Assembly: GCA_963710625.1 (NCBI GenBank)
Contig: CAVQBG010000001.1
Location: 200,977-264,976 of the forward strand
Source: Sva-07 sp963710625
GTDB lineage: Bacteria > Actinomycetota > Acidimicrobiia > Acidimicrobiales > Ilumatobacteraceae
Reading direction: 5' to 3'
Length of the DNA: 64,000 nucleotides
Shown piece after piece: positions 1-9,374 of the stretch (position 1 is the first letter of the stretch; each line of letters opens with the position of its first letter). The notes beneath the pieces are model-generated. The model worked only from the letters and a program-made list of their open reading frames with translations, was not told the origin of the DNA and did not search any database. The position numbers and the translations under genes are program-made.

Positions 1-18
1 TCGGCTAGCGTCGCCGAC

Positions 19-903
19 ATGTCGTCACTGCCAACCGCCCCTTTCGGATCGACGGGACACGACTCGACCCGTGTCATCTTCGGCGCGGCGGCACTCGGCG
101 GCATGAGCCAGGAACGTGCGGACACCACGCTGGCGCAGATCGCCGACTGGGGCATCAACCACATCGACACCGCGGCGTCGTACGGCGCGTCGGAGGATCG
201 GCTGCAGCCCTGGCTCGCCGACCATCGAGGGGAGGTGTTCCTCGCGACCAAGACGGGCGAGCGCAGCGGCGCCGCAGCCCGGGCCGAGCTCGAGCGCTCG
301 CTGGAGCGGATGGCCGTCGACCACGTCGACCTGATCCAGCTCCACAACCTCGTCGAACCGGACGAGTGGGAGGTGGCGTTCGCGCCGGGAGGAGCGGTCG
401 AGGCGCTCTCCGCTGCTCGTGACGAAGGGCTCGTCGGCGCCATCGGGGTGACCGGCCATGGCGTGCGGATCGCCGGGATGCATCTGCGCAGCCTCGAGCG
501 CTTCGACTTCGCGTCGGTGTTGCTGCCGGTCAACTTCGTCCTCTTCGACAACTCTGGCTATCGACGCGACGTCGAAGACCTGTTCGCGTTGTGCGCCGCA
601 CGCGAGGTCGCCGTGCAGACCATCAAGTCGATCGCGCGGGGCCGTTGGGCCGACCAGAACGCGCCGCACTTCAGCTGGTACGACCCGCTCACCGATCCCG
701 CCGCAATCGACCGTGCGGTGCGATTCGTGCTCGCGAACCCGCAACTGTTCCTCAACACCACGAGCGACGCCCGGCTGCTCCCGATGGTCGTCGATGCTGC
801 CGCCGGCTCTCTGGTGGCTCCGACCGACGACGAGATGCGAGCGGATGTCGTCACCGAGGGCGTCACTCCGCTGTTCGACGGCGGCGTCCTCGAACGCATC
901 TAG
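19..903 (+). CDS. Aldo/keto reductase family protein
   Basis: A 294-residue NAD(P)H-dependent oxidoreductase of the aldo/keto reductase fold; the substrate cannot be deduced. The catalytic tetrad is visible: Asp50 and Tyr55 in HIDTAASYGASEDRL, Lys78 in FLATKTGE and His109 in DLIQLHN. Length fits the single-domain (beta/alpha)8 barrel. The ATG is 7 nt after a TAGCGT hexamer (6-11), which looks like a leaderless promoter -10 and supports this start. It converges on the FtsH-like gene and is separated from it by a strong inverted repeat. Family assignment is firm; the physiological role is unknown. Confidence 0.9.
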   Translation: MSSLPTAPFGSTGHDSTRVIFGAAALGGMSQERADTTLAQIADWGINHIDTAASYGASEDRLQPWLADHRGEVFLATKTGERSGAAARAELERSLERMAVDHVDLIQLHNLVEPDEWEVAFAPGGAVEALSAARDEGLVGAIGVTGHGVRIAGMHLRSLERFDFASVLLPVNFVLFDNSGYRRDVEDLFALCAAREVAVQTIKSIARGRWADQNAPHFSWYDPLTDPAAIDRAVRFVLANPQLFLNTTSDARLLPMVVDAAAGSLVAPTDDEMRADVVTEGVTPLFDGGVLERI

Positions 904-906
904 AGC

Positions 907-965
907 GATTGCGGCAGGGGTCTGGGTCGGTTCAGGTTGTGACGGCCCAGACCCCTGCTGCAATC
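907..965. terminator. Bidirectional hairpin terminator between convergent genes
   Basis: Two 20-nt arms (907-926 and 946-965) are complementary at 19 of 20 positions, with a 19-nt loop. The hairpin fills the gap between the convergent aldo/keto reductase and FtsH-like genes. There is no long T-run on either side, so termination is inferred from position and stem strength. Confidence 0.7.
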
Positions 966-966
966 G

Positions 967-2751
967 TCAGCGGGTGGTGACCGGGGCGATGCGGACGGGG
1001 CCGCGGCGCTCGGTGATGTCGGTGTACTCGGCGACGATCGACTTGATCTGTTCGCCCTCGAGTTCGTCGCTCTCGCACAGGCCGTCGGCGATCCGGAGGA
1101 GTGCGTCGCGGTACTTCGACGTCATCAGCGCAGCGCGATCGGCGCCCTCGACCATCAACGCCTCGGCGGCCTCTCGGCTCGGTTCGTCGGAGAGCACCTT
1201 GGCCACGAGGTTGCCCGCGGTGGGCATGCCGGCGGCCTCGAGGCTCAGCAGGCCTGGCCCGTTGCCGAGCTGGCCGACCAGTTGTGAGGCGAGGTTGGTG
1301 GCGACAGCGAGGTCGGACGAGATGCCGCTCGACGCCTCGCCGTACTCCTGCAGTTCGGCGGCCCGACCTGCCAGCGCGACGCAGATCAGGTCGCGAGCAT
1401 CGCTGGGGGTCTTGAGGAACCGCTCCTCGACATCGCCGTGGGCCACCAGGCCCAGCGCTGCGGACCGGCGCAGGATCGAGGCCATCTTGACGTCGCGTCG
1501 GGTGAGCACGGCCGTGAGCGCATGGCCTGCCTCATGGATCGCGATGCGCCGGCGCTCGTCGGGGTGGTAGCCCATTTCGTGCGCGACGCCGACCTCGGTG
1601 ACCATTTGCGCCTGGAGCACGTCGGTCACGTTCATCGCCGTGCGGCTGTAGCGGAGCGCGATGATCAACGCCTCGTCGAGGAGCTTCTCGATCTTGACCG
1701 GTGTGTAGCCGGCTGACAGGTCGGCGATCAGCGACGCGGTGACGGCTTCCTCGTGGTTCTTCCGGTCGAGGTAGTACTGGGCGATCGCGAGGCGGTCGGC
1801 CCGCGGGGGCAGGTTGAAACCGATGACACGGTCGAAGCGTCCCGGGCGGAGCAGCGCCGGGTCGAGGTCGGCGGCACGGTTTGTGGCGGCGACGATCAGG
1901 ATGTTGGCCTCGGTGCGCTTCGGGCGCGGGCGGCGCTTGTCGGCCGGAAGGAAGCCGTTGAACCAGTCGATGAAGTTCGCCTTGAACTTCTGGCGGCCGG
2001 TGGGGAGGTCGAAGCTCTGCATCTGGACGAGCAGTTCGTTGACGACGCCGACGATGCCCTCGCGCTGCGAGCCGGTGTTCATGCCGCTTCGGGCGCCGCC
2101 GATGGCGTCGAACTCCTCGATGTAGCCGATCGCGCCGCCCTCGTCGCGGGCCGCCTTGCGGAGCGCCTTGAAGAACGACCGGATCTTCTTGTTGGTCTGG
2201 CCGTAGTACATCGACTGGAACTCGCTGGCCGACACGAACAGGAAGGGGACCCCCGCCTCGGCCGCCATTGCCTTGGCGAGGTAGGTCTTCCCGGTGCCGG
2301 GTGGGCCTTCGAACAGCACGCCTCGCCGGGCGTTGCCACCCATCTCGCGTTGGAACGTCTCCGAAGCGAGGAACAGGTTCATCGAGTCGATGGCCTCGCG
2401 CTTGGTCTGGTCGGCGCCCACGACGTCGTCGAGGCGGATGTTGGAATCGGACGCCCGCAGCAGCGTGTGGGGAGACCTCCCGGCGGTGAGGAACGGGATG
2501 AAGATGACCGTGCCGAGGATGAGGATCAGCCCGAGGGCGATGATGATCTCGGGGTTGCCCATCAGCCAGCCGGGGATGCCGAGCCGGATCGGGTTGTCGT
2601 TCACGAGTCGCCACAGCAGGTAGACGAGGAAGAACCCGAGGATCACGAGCCATTTCCGGAGTCGCTTCTGGCGCGTGCGTTCGCGGTTCGCGTTCGCGTC
2701 GATGTCCTTGCCGCTCAACATCTCGCCCGTGCTCAGACGTGCCATTTCCAT
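967..2751 (-). CDS. Membrane-bound FtsH-like AAA+ zinc metalloprotease (M41)
   Basis: 594 residues with FtsH architecture. Two N-terminal membrane segments (about 34-50 and 69-89) are followed by an AAA+ module with Walker A GPPGTGKT at 149-156, second-region-of-homology residues VAATNR (287-292) and RPGR (302-305), then the M41 zinc motif HEAGH (406-410) and a downstream ISSDLAVAT segment that can supply the third ligand. Predicted role is ATP-driven degradation of membrane or damaged proteins. The Walker B segment reads GYIEEFDAIGG, with Glu where FtsH normally has Asp (IDEIDA). The periplasmic N-domain is very short, so it is probably a paralogue rather than the main FtsH. The ATG at 2751 has an AGGGG ribosome site; a longer in-frame extension upstream is non-coding. 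Confidence 0.9.
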   Translation of the reverse strand: MEMARLSTGEMLSGKDIDANANRERTRQKRLRKWLVILGFFLVYLLWRLVNDNPIRLGIPGWLMGNPEIIIALGLILILGTVIFIPFLTAGRSPHTLLRASDSNIRLDDVVGADQTKREAIDSMNLFLASETFQREMGGNARRGVLFEGPPGTGKTYLAKAMAAEAGVPFLFVSASEFQSMYYGQTNKKIRSFFKALRKAARDEGGAIGYIEEFDAIGGARSGMNTGSQREGIVGVVNELLVQMQSFDLPTGRQKFKANFIDWFNGFLPADKRRPRPKRTEANILIVAATNRAADLDPALLRPGRFDRVIGFNLPPRADRLAIAQYYLDRKNHEEAVTASLIADLSAGYTPVKIEKLLDEALIIALRYSRTAMNVTDVLQAQMVTEVGVAHEMGYHPDERRRIAIHEAGHALTAVLTRRDVKMASILRRSAALGLVAHGDVEERFLKTPSDARDLICVALAGRAAELQEYGEASSGISSDLAVATNLASQLVGQLGNGPGLLSLEAAGMPTAGNLVAKVLSDEPSREAAEALMVEGADRAALMTSKYRDALLRIADGLCESDELEGEQIKSIVAEYTDITERRGPVRIAPVTTR

Positions 2752-2910
2752 GCGGATCCCCTGTCTGGTGGGACGTCGAGATGCGACGTCGTGGTGTTCC
2801 CACCGAACGTAGCCGTGCAGCACCGACAGTGGCCAAGGCCTGGAGGTCAAGGAATGGTCAAGATCCGGTGAAGCCACGGTGTACCGGGCGGCGGGCATAG
2901 TGTCGACCAC

Positions 2911-3363
2911 ATGATCGCCGCCTACCGGGAGACCGGTTACAACGTCATGCTCTTCCTGCACGTCCTCACCGCGTTCGCCGCGTTCGCGCCGGCCTTCGTG
3001 CACCCGCTGCTGACCAGCCAGAGCAAGGCACTCGATGCCACCAACCGGGGCAAGGTGATGGGCATGATCGCCGGCAACGGCCGCCGCATCTATGCGCCGG
3101 CGCTGATCATCTCGGGACTGTTCGGGTTCGCGATGCAGGGAATGTCCGACGGTGTGATCGAGTTCAGCCAGACCTGGTTCTGGCTGGCGATCGTGGTGTG
3201 GCTCGCGATGAACGGCGTGCTGCACGCCATGCTCCTGCCGGCCGAGCGGGCACTCGCCGGCGGTGACGGGACGGCGGCCAAGCGGGTCGACGCCGGTGGC
3301 ATCGTGCTCACCGTGCTGCTCCTCGTGATGCTCTATCTGATGGTGTTCAAGCCGGGCTTCTAG
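2911..3363 (+). CDS. Four-helix integral membrane protein (DUF2269-like)
   Basis: A 150-residue, strongly hydrophobic protein with about four membrane helices (near residues 10-30, 50-70, 85-105 and 128-147). Its pattern resembles the DUF2269 family of predicted integral membrane proteins; no enzymatic motif is visible. A TAGTGT hexamer (2898-2903) lies 7 nt before the ATG, indicating a leaderless transcript. It is divergent from the FtsH-like gene and precedes kgd by 43 nt with its own promoter in between. Function unknown. Confidence 0.75.
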   Translation: MIAAYRETGYNVMLFLHVLTAFAAFAPAFVHPLLTSQSKALDATNRGKVMGMIAGNGRRIYAPALIISGLFGFAMQGMSDGVIEFSQTWFWLAIVVWLAMNGVLHAMLLPAERALAGGDGTAAKRVDAGGIVLTVLLLVMLYLMVFKPGF

Positions 3364-3415
3364 TTCGCCGGGGGCGGGCCGATCGCCGAGAGGCCTGGGC
3401 GGTACAGTGGCGCCC

Positions 3416-6400
3416 GTGGCAGCACCAGATGGTCAGGGGTCGGGGTTCGGGGCGAACTCGTGGCTCGTGGAGGAGATGTACGAGCAGTTCGTCGACGATC
3501 CGTCGTCGGTGAGCGAGTCGTGGCGGGAGTTCTTCGCCGACTATCGATCGCAGGCGCCGAGCGTGGCCGCGGCGGCGGCGACCTCCACCGAGGTCCAGGC
3601 CGTGGTCGAGGCCTACCGGGCCGACGACGGCATCGGCAACGGCAACGGAGCGCCCGCTGCACCGCCCGCTCCGGCTCCCGCTCCGGCCGCGGCGGCGACC
3701 TCGACCGGGACGGCGGCGACGTCGACCGAGGACGAACCCGGCAAGCCGATCCGTGGTGCCGGCGCCGCCATCGCGGCCAACATGGAGCGCAGTCTCTCGG
3801 TGCCCACCGCGACGAGCTTCCGCAACGTGCCGGCCAAGCTGCTCGAGGTCAACCGCAAGGTGATCAACGGCTTCCGTGCCCGCAGTGGCCAGACCAAGAT
3901 CAGTTTCACCCACCTGATCGGTTTCGCGATCGTGCGCGCCATCGCCGATCAGGTGCCGGCGATGAAGAACACCTACGCCGAGGGCGCCGACGGCAAACCG
4001 CGGCTGATCGTCAACGACCACGTCAACATGGGCCTCGCGGTCGACGTCGAGAAGTCCGACGGCAGCCGCACGCTCGTGGTGCCGGTGCTGCGCGATGCGG
4101 ACACGCTCGACTTCGCCGGGTTCCTCGCCGCGTACGAGGAGATCATCCGCAAGGTCAAGAGCAACAAGCTGACCGTCGACGACTTCATGGGCGCCAACGT
4201 CAGCCTCACCAACCCGGGCACGATCGGCACCGTCCAATCGGTGCCCCGATTGATGCCGGGCCAGGCCGTGATCGTGGGTGTCGGCAGCATCGACTACCCG
4301 GCCGAGTTCGAAGGTGCGGATCGTTCCAGCCTGAGCTCGATCGGCGTCAGCAAGGTCGTCACCGTCACCAGCACGTACGACCACCGGATCATCCAGGGAG
4401 CCGAGTCCGGGATGTTCCTGAAGCGGGTGCACGAGCTGTTGCTCGGCGAGCACGACTTCTACGAGGACATCTTCCACGCGCTCGACATGCCGTACGAGGC
4501 GGTCAAGTGGCGGCCCGACACCAACCCGATGGACCGCGAAGAGGCGATGCTGGCCAAGCAGATGGCCGTTGCGAAGCTCATCCGCGTCTACCGCGTGCGC
4601 GGCCACCTGTTGGCCGATCTCGATCCGCTCCGCTGGAAGGAGCCGTTGACTCCGAAGGAGCTCGATCCGGCCACCTACGGTCTGACGATCTGGGACCTCG
4701 ACCGCGAGTTCCTCACCGACGGTGTCGGTGGTGTGCCCAAGATGCGCCTCGGCGACCTCCTCGGCGTGCTGCGCGACGCCTACTGCCGCACGATCGGCGT
4801 CGAGTACATGCACATCCAGAACACCGATGAGCAGCAGTGGATCCAGGAGCAGTTCGAGGGTCGCGTCGAGGAGTACTCGAAGGAGCGCAAGCACCGGATC
4901 CTCGAACGGTTGAACGCCGCCGAGTCGTTCGAGAAGTTCCTCGCCACCAAGTACGTCGGCACGAAGCGTTTCGGCATCGAAGGTGCGGAGTCCGCGATCC
5001 CCGTGCTCGACGAGATCCTGTCGAACGCCGCCGACGCGAGCTTCGACGCCGCCGTGCTGGGCATGGCGCACCGGGGCCGACTCAACGTGCTGTCCAACAT
5101 CATGGGCAAGAGCTACGAGGCGATCTTCTCCGAGTTCGAGGGCCACATCGACCCGTCGTCGGTCCAGGGCTCCGGCGACGTCAAGTACCACCTCGGCATG
5201 AAGGGCAAGTACGTCAGCCCGTCGGGCGCCGACGTCGCGATCGAACTCGCTGCCAACCCGAGCCACCTCGAGACCGTCGGGCCGATCGTGACCGGCATGG
5301 TACGGGCACTCCAGGATCAGATCGACCCACCGGGCGCATTCACGGTGCTGCCGATGCTGATCCACGGCGACGCCGCGTTCGCCGGGCAGGGCGTCGTCGC
5401 CGAGACACTCGCGATGAGCGACATCGGTGGCTACCGGATCGGCGGGACGATCCACCTGATCATCAACAACCAGATCGGCTTCACCACCGCCCCCCAGTAC
5501 GCCCGCTCGTCGATCTACTGCTCCGACGTCGCCAAGACGATCCAGGCGCCGATCTTCCACGTGAACGGCGACGACCCCGAGGCGTGCGTCCGAGTTGCCC
5601 ACCTCGCCTGGGAGTACCGCCAGCGGTTCCACAAGGACGTCGTGATCGACATGGTGTGCTACCGCCGCCACGGTCACAACGAGGGCGACGACCCCAGTTA
5701 CACCCAACCGCTCATGTACAAGGCGATCTCCGAGCGCCGCAGCGTCCGCAAGCTCTATGTCGAGTCGCTGGTGCGCCGCGGCGACATCACCGTCGAGGAG
5801 GCCGAGCAGGCGCTGGCCGACTACCAGGGCAAGCTGCAGGTCGCGCTCGACGAGACCCGTTCGCAGGCCCCGACGGCGATCACCGTGCCCAAGCCGCCCC
5901 GACCGCTGGGCGTGCTGCCACACATCCCCACCGGCGTCGACCGCGCCACGCTCGACCGGGTCTTCGCAAAGTTGACCGAGTACCCCGAGGGCTTCACGAT
6001 CCATCCGAAGCTCAAGCGGCAGTTCGACGGCCGCACCGAGCTCTACGAGGAGGGTGAGGTCGACTGGGCGACGGCCGAGGCCCTCGCGATCGGGTCGCTC
6101 GTGCTCGAGGGTCATCCGGTGCGGTTGGCCGGCCAGGACTCGCGTCGTGGCACGTTCAGCCAACGGCACGCAGCGCTGATCGACTTCGAAACCGGTGATG
6201 CCTGGATCCCGCTCGACGACCTCGACCCCGACGCCAACTTCTGGGTGTTCGACTCGTTGCTGTCGGAGTACGCCGCGCTCGGCTTCGAGTACGGGTACTC
6301 GCACGCGAATCCCGAAGCGCTCGTGATGTGGGAAGCGCAGTTCGGTGACTTCATCAACGGCGCCCAGATCGTGATCGACCAGTACATCGTGGCCGCCGAG

Positions 6401-7084
6401 GACAAGTGGGACCAGCAGAACGGCGTCGTCCTGCTGCTCCCGCACGGCTACGAGGGCCAGGGTCCGGAGCACAGCTCGGCGCGCATCGAGCGGTTCATGA
6501 CCCTCGCCGCCGAGGACAACATGCAGATCGTCAACACCACCACGGCGGCGAACTACTTCCACCTCTTGCGCCGCCAGGTGCACTCCGAGCGCCGGACGCC
6601 GCTGATCGTGTTCAGCCCCAAACAGGGCCTGCGTATGAAGCAGACCCGGTCGACGGTCGACGAGTTGACCGTCGGTTCGTTCCAGGAGGTGCTCGACGAT
6701 CCGGGCGACGTGGACGCCGACGCAGTGAGGCGGATCGTGTTCTGCTCCGGCAAGGTCGCCTGGGACGCGATCGACGAGCGCGACCGTCGTGGTGCACCGG
6801 TCGCGATCGTGCGCGTCGAACAGCTCTACCCGTTGCCGACCGAGCAGATGCTCGGCATCCTCGAGAAGTACCCCAACGCCCGCGAGCTGCGCTGGTTGCA
6901 GGAGGAGCCCGAGAACATGGGTGCCTGGAGGTTCATCGAGGCCAACACCTGGCGGGTGAAGGAGCAGGGATACGACCTGCGCCACGTCGCCCGAGTCGAG
7001 TCGGGCAGTCCCGCCACCGGCTCCAAGGCGATCCACGACCAGGAACTGGCCGATCTGATGGAGCGCACCTTCCGCAACCTCTGA
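3416..7084 (+). CDS. kgd: Multifunctional 2-oxoglutarate dehydrogenase E1/E2 (Kgd/OdhA type)
   Basis: TCA-cycle enzyme for oxidative decarboxylation of 2-oxoglutarate to succinyl-CoA, in the fused actinobacterial form. In order: a short E1 N-terminal segment (SWLVEEMYEQF), an Ala/Pro/Thr-rich linker, an acyltransferase E2 core (roughly 110-340) with the catalytic-site sequence DHRIIQGAESG, then the thiamine-diphosphate E1 domain including HRGRLNVLSN, GDAAFAGQGVVAETL and INNQIGFTT. There is no lipoyl domain, as in mycobacterial Kgd, so the lipoyl group must come from another E2 protein. Two GTG starts are possible (3407, 3416). TACAGT at 3403-3408 overlaps the first and lies 7 nt before the second, which favours a leaderless start at 3416 (1222 residues). 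Confidence 0.95.
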   Translation: MAAPDGQGSGFGANSWLVEEMYEQFVDDPSSVSESWREFFADYRSQAPSVAAAAATSTEVQAVVEAYRADDGIGNGNGAPAAPPAPAPAPAAAATSTGTAATSTEDEPGKPIRGAGAAIAANMERSLSVPTATSFRNVPAKLLEVNRKVINGFRARSGQTKISFTHLIGFAIVRAIADQVPAMKNTYAEGADGKPRLIVNDHVNMGLAVDVEKSDGSRTLVVPVLRDADTLDFAGFLAAYEEIIRKVKSNKLTVDDFMGANVSLTNPGTIGTVQSVPRLMPGQAVIVGVGSIDYPAEFEGADRSSLSSIGVSKVVTVTSTYDHRIIQGAESGMFLKRVHELLLGEHDFYEDIFHALDMPYEAVKWRPDTNPMDREEAMLAKQMAVAKLIRVYRVRGHLLADLDPLRWKEPLTPKELDPATYGLTIWDLDREFLTDGVGGVPKMRLGDLLGVLRDAYCRTIGVEYMHIQNTDEQQWIQEQFEGRVEEYSKERKHRILERLNAAESFEKFLATKYVGTKRFGIEGAESAIPVLDEILSNAADASFDAAVLGMAHRGRLNVLSNIMGKSYEAIFSEFEGHIDPSSVQGSGDVKYHLGMKGKYVSPSGADVAIELAANPSHLETVGPIVTGMVRALQDQIDPPGAFTVLPMLIHGDAAFAGQGVVAETLAMSDIGGYRIGGTIHLIINNQIGFTTAPQYARSSIYCSDVAKTIQAPIFHVNGDDPEACVRVAHLAWEYRQRFHKDVVIDMVCYRRHGHNEGDDPSYTQPLMYKAISERRSVRKLYVESLVRRGDITVEEAEQALADYQGKLQVALDETRSQAPTAITVPKPPRPLGVLPHIPTGVDRATLDRVFAKLTEYPEGFTIHPKLKRQFDGRTELYEEGEVDWATAEALAIGSLVLEGHPVRLAGQDSRRGTFSQRHAALIDFETGDAWIPLDDLDPDANFWVFDSLLSEYAALGFEYGYSHANPEALVMWEAQFGDFINGAQIVIDQYIVAAEDKWDQQNGVVLLLPHGYEGQGPEHSSARIERFMTLAAEDNMQIVNTTTAANYFHLLRRQVHSERRTPLIVFSPKQGLRMKQTRSTVDELTVGSFQEVLDDPGDVDADAVRRIVFCSGKVAWDAIDERDRRGAPVAIVRVEQLYPLPTEQMLGILEKYPNARELRWLQEEPENMGAWRFIEANTWRVKEQGYDLRHVARVESGSPATGSKAIHDQELADLMERTFRNL

Positions 7085-7091
7085 GGCAGGC

Positions 7092-7178
7092 CGGTTCGCC
7101 CGCTCGCGGCGTTGCCGACTTCGGTCGTTGCCGTCAGGCAACTCCGTCAGCGGCGCCTTGCGAGCGAACGAACCGATC
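7092..7178. terminator. Inverted-repeat region between convergent kgd and HAD genes
   Basis: The gap holds an imperfect long-range inverted repeat: GGTTCGCCCGCTCGC near 7092 against GCGAGCGAACGAACC near 7164. Smaller GTTGCC/GGCAAC pairings lie inside it. By position it probably terminates both convergent genes. No T-tract is present. Confidence 0.4.
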
Positions 7179-7199
7179 CCGCCTCAGGTGGAGACGTCT

Positions 7200-7817
7200 T
7201 CAACGCAGGGGGATTCCGAGCACTGACTCCAAGTCGGTGATCGCCTGGTCAGCGGCGCCGACCTTGATGGTGGTCATGCCCATCGCCTTGGCCGGCTTGA
7301 GGTTGATGCCGAGGTCGTCGAGGAACACGCACTCCGCCGGCCCGACGCCGACGAGCTCGCAGGCGATCTCGTAGAACCGCGGTTCGGGCTTGCGGCAGCC
7401 GACCTTGCTCGACTCGACGATGTGGTCGAACATCACCATCACGTCGCCGACGTCCATGCGCTGTTCGCCACCGACCACGTTGTTCGTCAGACAGGCGGTC
7501 CGATAGCCGGCGCGGATCACGCGGTCGAGCGCCATGACCATCTCCGGTCGGATCTCGCCCGACAGGAGGCCGAGCACATCGGCGCCGGGAACCCGGTTGC
7601 CGAGCGCCTCGGACTCGTCGGCGAACAGCGCGTCGAAGTCCTCGGGCGACACGTCGTTGCGTTCGAGCCGGGCCCACGCGTTGGTGTCGGGATCGGTTGC
7701 GTTGACGGACCGGATGAAGTCGAGCGGGAGCCCGTTGGCCGCCTCGTACCGGTTGAACGCCTCGAAGGGACTGGAGAGGATCACGCCACCGAAATCCCAG
7801 AGCACTGCTCGGATCAT
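7200..7817 (-). CDS. HAD-superfamily hydrolase
   Basis: A 205-residue haloacid dehalogenase-fold phosphatase/hydrolase of unknown substrate. Motif I is LWDFGGVI near the N-terminus: the nucleophile Asp is present but the usual second Asp is replaced by Gly, as in the epoxide-hydrolase N-domain/YihX-like branch. Motif II is ACLTNN, motif III the Lys in SSKVGCRKPEP, and motif IV FLDDLGINL. The ATG at 7817 lies 8 nt after a minus-strand TAGGCT (7826-7831), consistent with leaderless expression; longer readings upstream lack similarity. It is divergent from the NYN ribonuclease gene. Confidence 0.85.
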   Translation of the reverse strand: MIRAVLWDFGGVILSSPFEAFNRYEAANGLPLDFIRSVNATDPDTNAWARLERNDVSPEDFDALFADESEALGNRVPGADVLGLLSGEIRPEMVMALDRVIRAGYRTACLTNNVVGGEQRMDVGDVMVMFDHIVESSKVGCRKPEPRFYEIACELVGVGPAECVFLDDLGINLKPAKAMGMTTIKVGAADQAITDLESVLGIPLR

Positions 7818-7909
7818 GACGGGCGAGCCTACGATGGGAGCGCGGCAGCCGACGTCATCGAAGTCTCGAGACGTGCGGCGTGCCCCAACCGACTCAGGAA
7901 CGAGAAGCA

Positions 7910-9373
7910 ATGACATCATCCAAGGGGCCTGCCCACGTCGTGGTCGACGGGTCCAACATCGCCACCGAGGGACGCTCGCTGCCCAGCCTCGCCCAGCTGA
8001 GTGAGGCGGTGATGAGCTTCATGGAGGAATACCCCGAAGCGGCGATCACGGTCGTCGTCGACGCGACCTTCGGGCATCGCATCGACAAGAAGGAGGTGAA
8101 GGAGTTCGAGGAGGGGATCTCCAACAACGAACTCGTCGCCCCTCCCGCCGGCGCCGTCGGACGAGGCGACGCCTTCGTCCTCGCCATCGCGCAGAAGTCG
8201 AACGCGTCGATCCTGTCGAACGATTCCTTCCAGGAGTTCCATGCCGACTACGAGTGGCTCTTCGACGAGGGGCGGCTCATCGGCGGCAAGCCGGTGCCGC
8301 ACGTCGGATGGGTGTTCGTCGACCGGGTGCCCGTACGTGGACCGGTGAGCCGCAAGGCGACCAGTTCGAAGGGGTCGGGCCGTCGCGGCTCGAAGAAGGA
8401 GAACGACAAGGACAAGCGCAGCGGGCGCAAGGGGAGCGAGGCGGCCAATCAGCCGATGCCCGTCCCGAAGACCCCGCCACCGAGCCGGTCGCAGAAGGAC
8501 GATGACGAGTCGGCGGCAGCGCCGACCCAGAAGCAGCGCAGCTCGGGGACGCGGCAGAGCGCGCCCAAGGCGGGCGAGACCGTCAACGAGCTGATGCCGT
8601 TCCTCGAGTTCGTCGAACACCATCCGGTGGGAACCAGTGTCAACGGCACGGTCGAGTCGTACTCGTCTCACGGCGCGTACATCTCGATCGGCGAGAACGG
8701 CGTGCGCGGCTACGTCCCGCTGCGGCTGATGGCCGACCCGTCACCGCCGAGCGCTCGCAAGGTGATGAAGCTCGGCGAATCGGTGACCCTCGTGGTGGTC
8801 AGCTTCGCACCGTCTCGCCGCAGTATCGACTGCGCCGTTCCCGACATGGCCCAGGCGGCGATCGCCGCCGCCCAGCAGGAGCAGGCGGAGGAGCGCCCAA
8901 CGGAAGCGCCGTCCGCTCCCAGGAGGCGGGGTTCGCGGAAGACGACACCGTCCGCCGACGAGGCGATGGTCCCGGGCGGCCAGCCGGACGACGACGCGAG
9001 CGCTCGAGGCGACGCCGAACCCGTCAAGCGATCGAGGGCGAAGCGCGCCGCTCCGGCGAAGAAGGCTGCATCGAGGAAGGCTCCGGCGAAGAAGGCTGCC
9101 GCAGCGAAGAAGGCCGCATCGAAGAAGGCTCCGGCGAAGAAGGCGGCGAGCAAGCAGGCTCCGGCGAAGAAGGCTGCCACAGCGAAGAAGGCGCCCGCCA
9201 AGAAGGCCGCCGCAGCCAAGAAGGCGCCCGCGAAGAAGGCACCGGCCAAGAAGGCTCCGGCGAAGAAGGCTCCTGCGAAGAAGGCCAGCGCTGCGAAGAA
9301 GGCACCGGCCAAGAAGGCTCCGGCGAAGAAGGCCGCAACCAAGAAGCCCTCGGCTGGGTCGGCCGGCAGCTGA
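7910..9373 (+). CDS. NYN/PIN-domain ribonuclease with S1 domain and lysine/alanine-rich tail
   Basis: 487 residues in three parts. Residues about 5-130 are a Zc3h12a-type NYN (PIN-like) nuclease, with acidic motifs VVVDGSNIA, VVVDATF and GRGDAFV. After a charged linker comes an S1 RNA-binding domain (GTSVNGTVESYSSHGAYIS, RGYVPLRLM). The last ~110 residues are AKKAPAKKA-type repeats resembling histone H1 or the tails of actinobacterial nucleoid proteins. Predicted role is an RNA endonuclease held on RNA or the nucleoid by the basic tail. ATG 7910 is preceded by AGGAACGAGA; an in-frame GTG at 7880 would add ten residues. It abuts xth (1 nt gap), so the two are probably co-transcribed. Confidence 0.85.
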   Translation: MTSSKGPAHVVVDGSNIATEGRSLPSLAQLSEAVMSFMEEYPEAAITVVVDATFGHRIDKKEVKEFEEGISNNELVAPPAGAVGRGDAFVLAIAQKSNASILSNDSFQEFHADYEWLFDEGRLIGGKPVPHVGWVFVDRVPVRGPVSRKATSSKGSGRRGSKKENDKDKRSGRKGSEAANQPMPVPKTPPPSRSQKDDDESAAAPTQKQRSSGTRQSAPKAGETVNELMPFLEFVEHHPVGTSVNGTVESYSSHGAYISIGENGVRGYVPLRLMADPSPPSARKVMKLGESVTLVVVSFAPSRRSIDCAVPDMAQAAIAAAQQEQAEERPTEAPSAPRRRGSRKTTPSADEAMVPGGQPDDDASARGDAEPVKRSRAKRAAPAKKAASRKAPAKKAAAAKKAASKKAPAKKAASKQAPAKKAATAKKAPAKKAAAAKKAPAKKAPAKKAPAKKAPAKKASAAKKAPAKKAPAKKAATKKPSAGSAGS

Positions 9374-9374
9374 C

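Noticed and set aside
3347..7141. Very long open frame (1264 codons) antisense to kgd
   Set aside because: GC-rich codon bias leaves the opposite strand open; its translation is rich in repeated Val/Asp/Arg strings with no domain, while the plus strand is unmistakable Kgd.
9050..9345. Tandem DNA repeat that could be mistaken for a CRISPR or satellite
   Set aside because: The repeats are in frame and encode the AKKAPAKKA tail of the NYN-S1 protein; spacing is irregular and there are no unique spacers.
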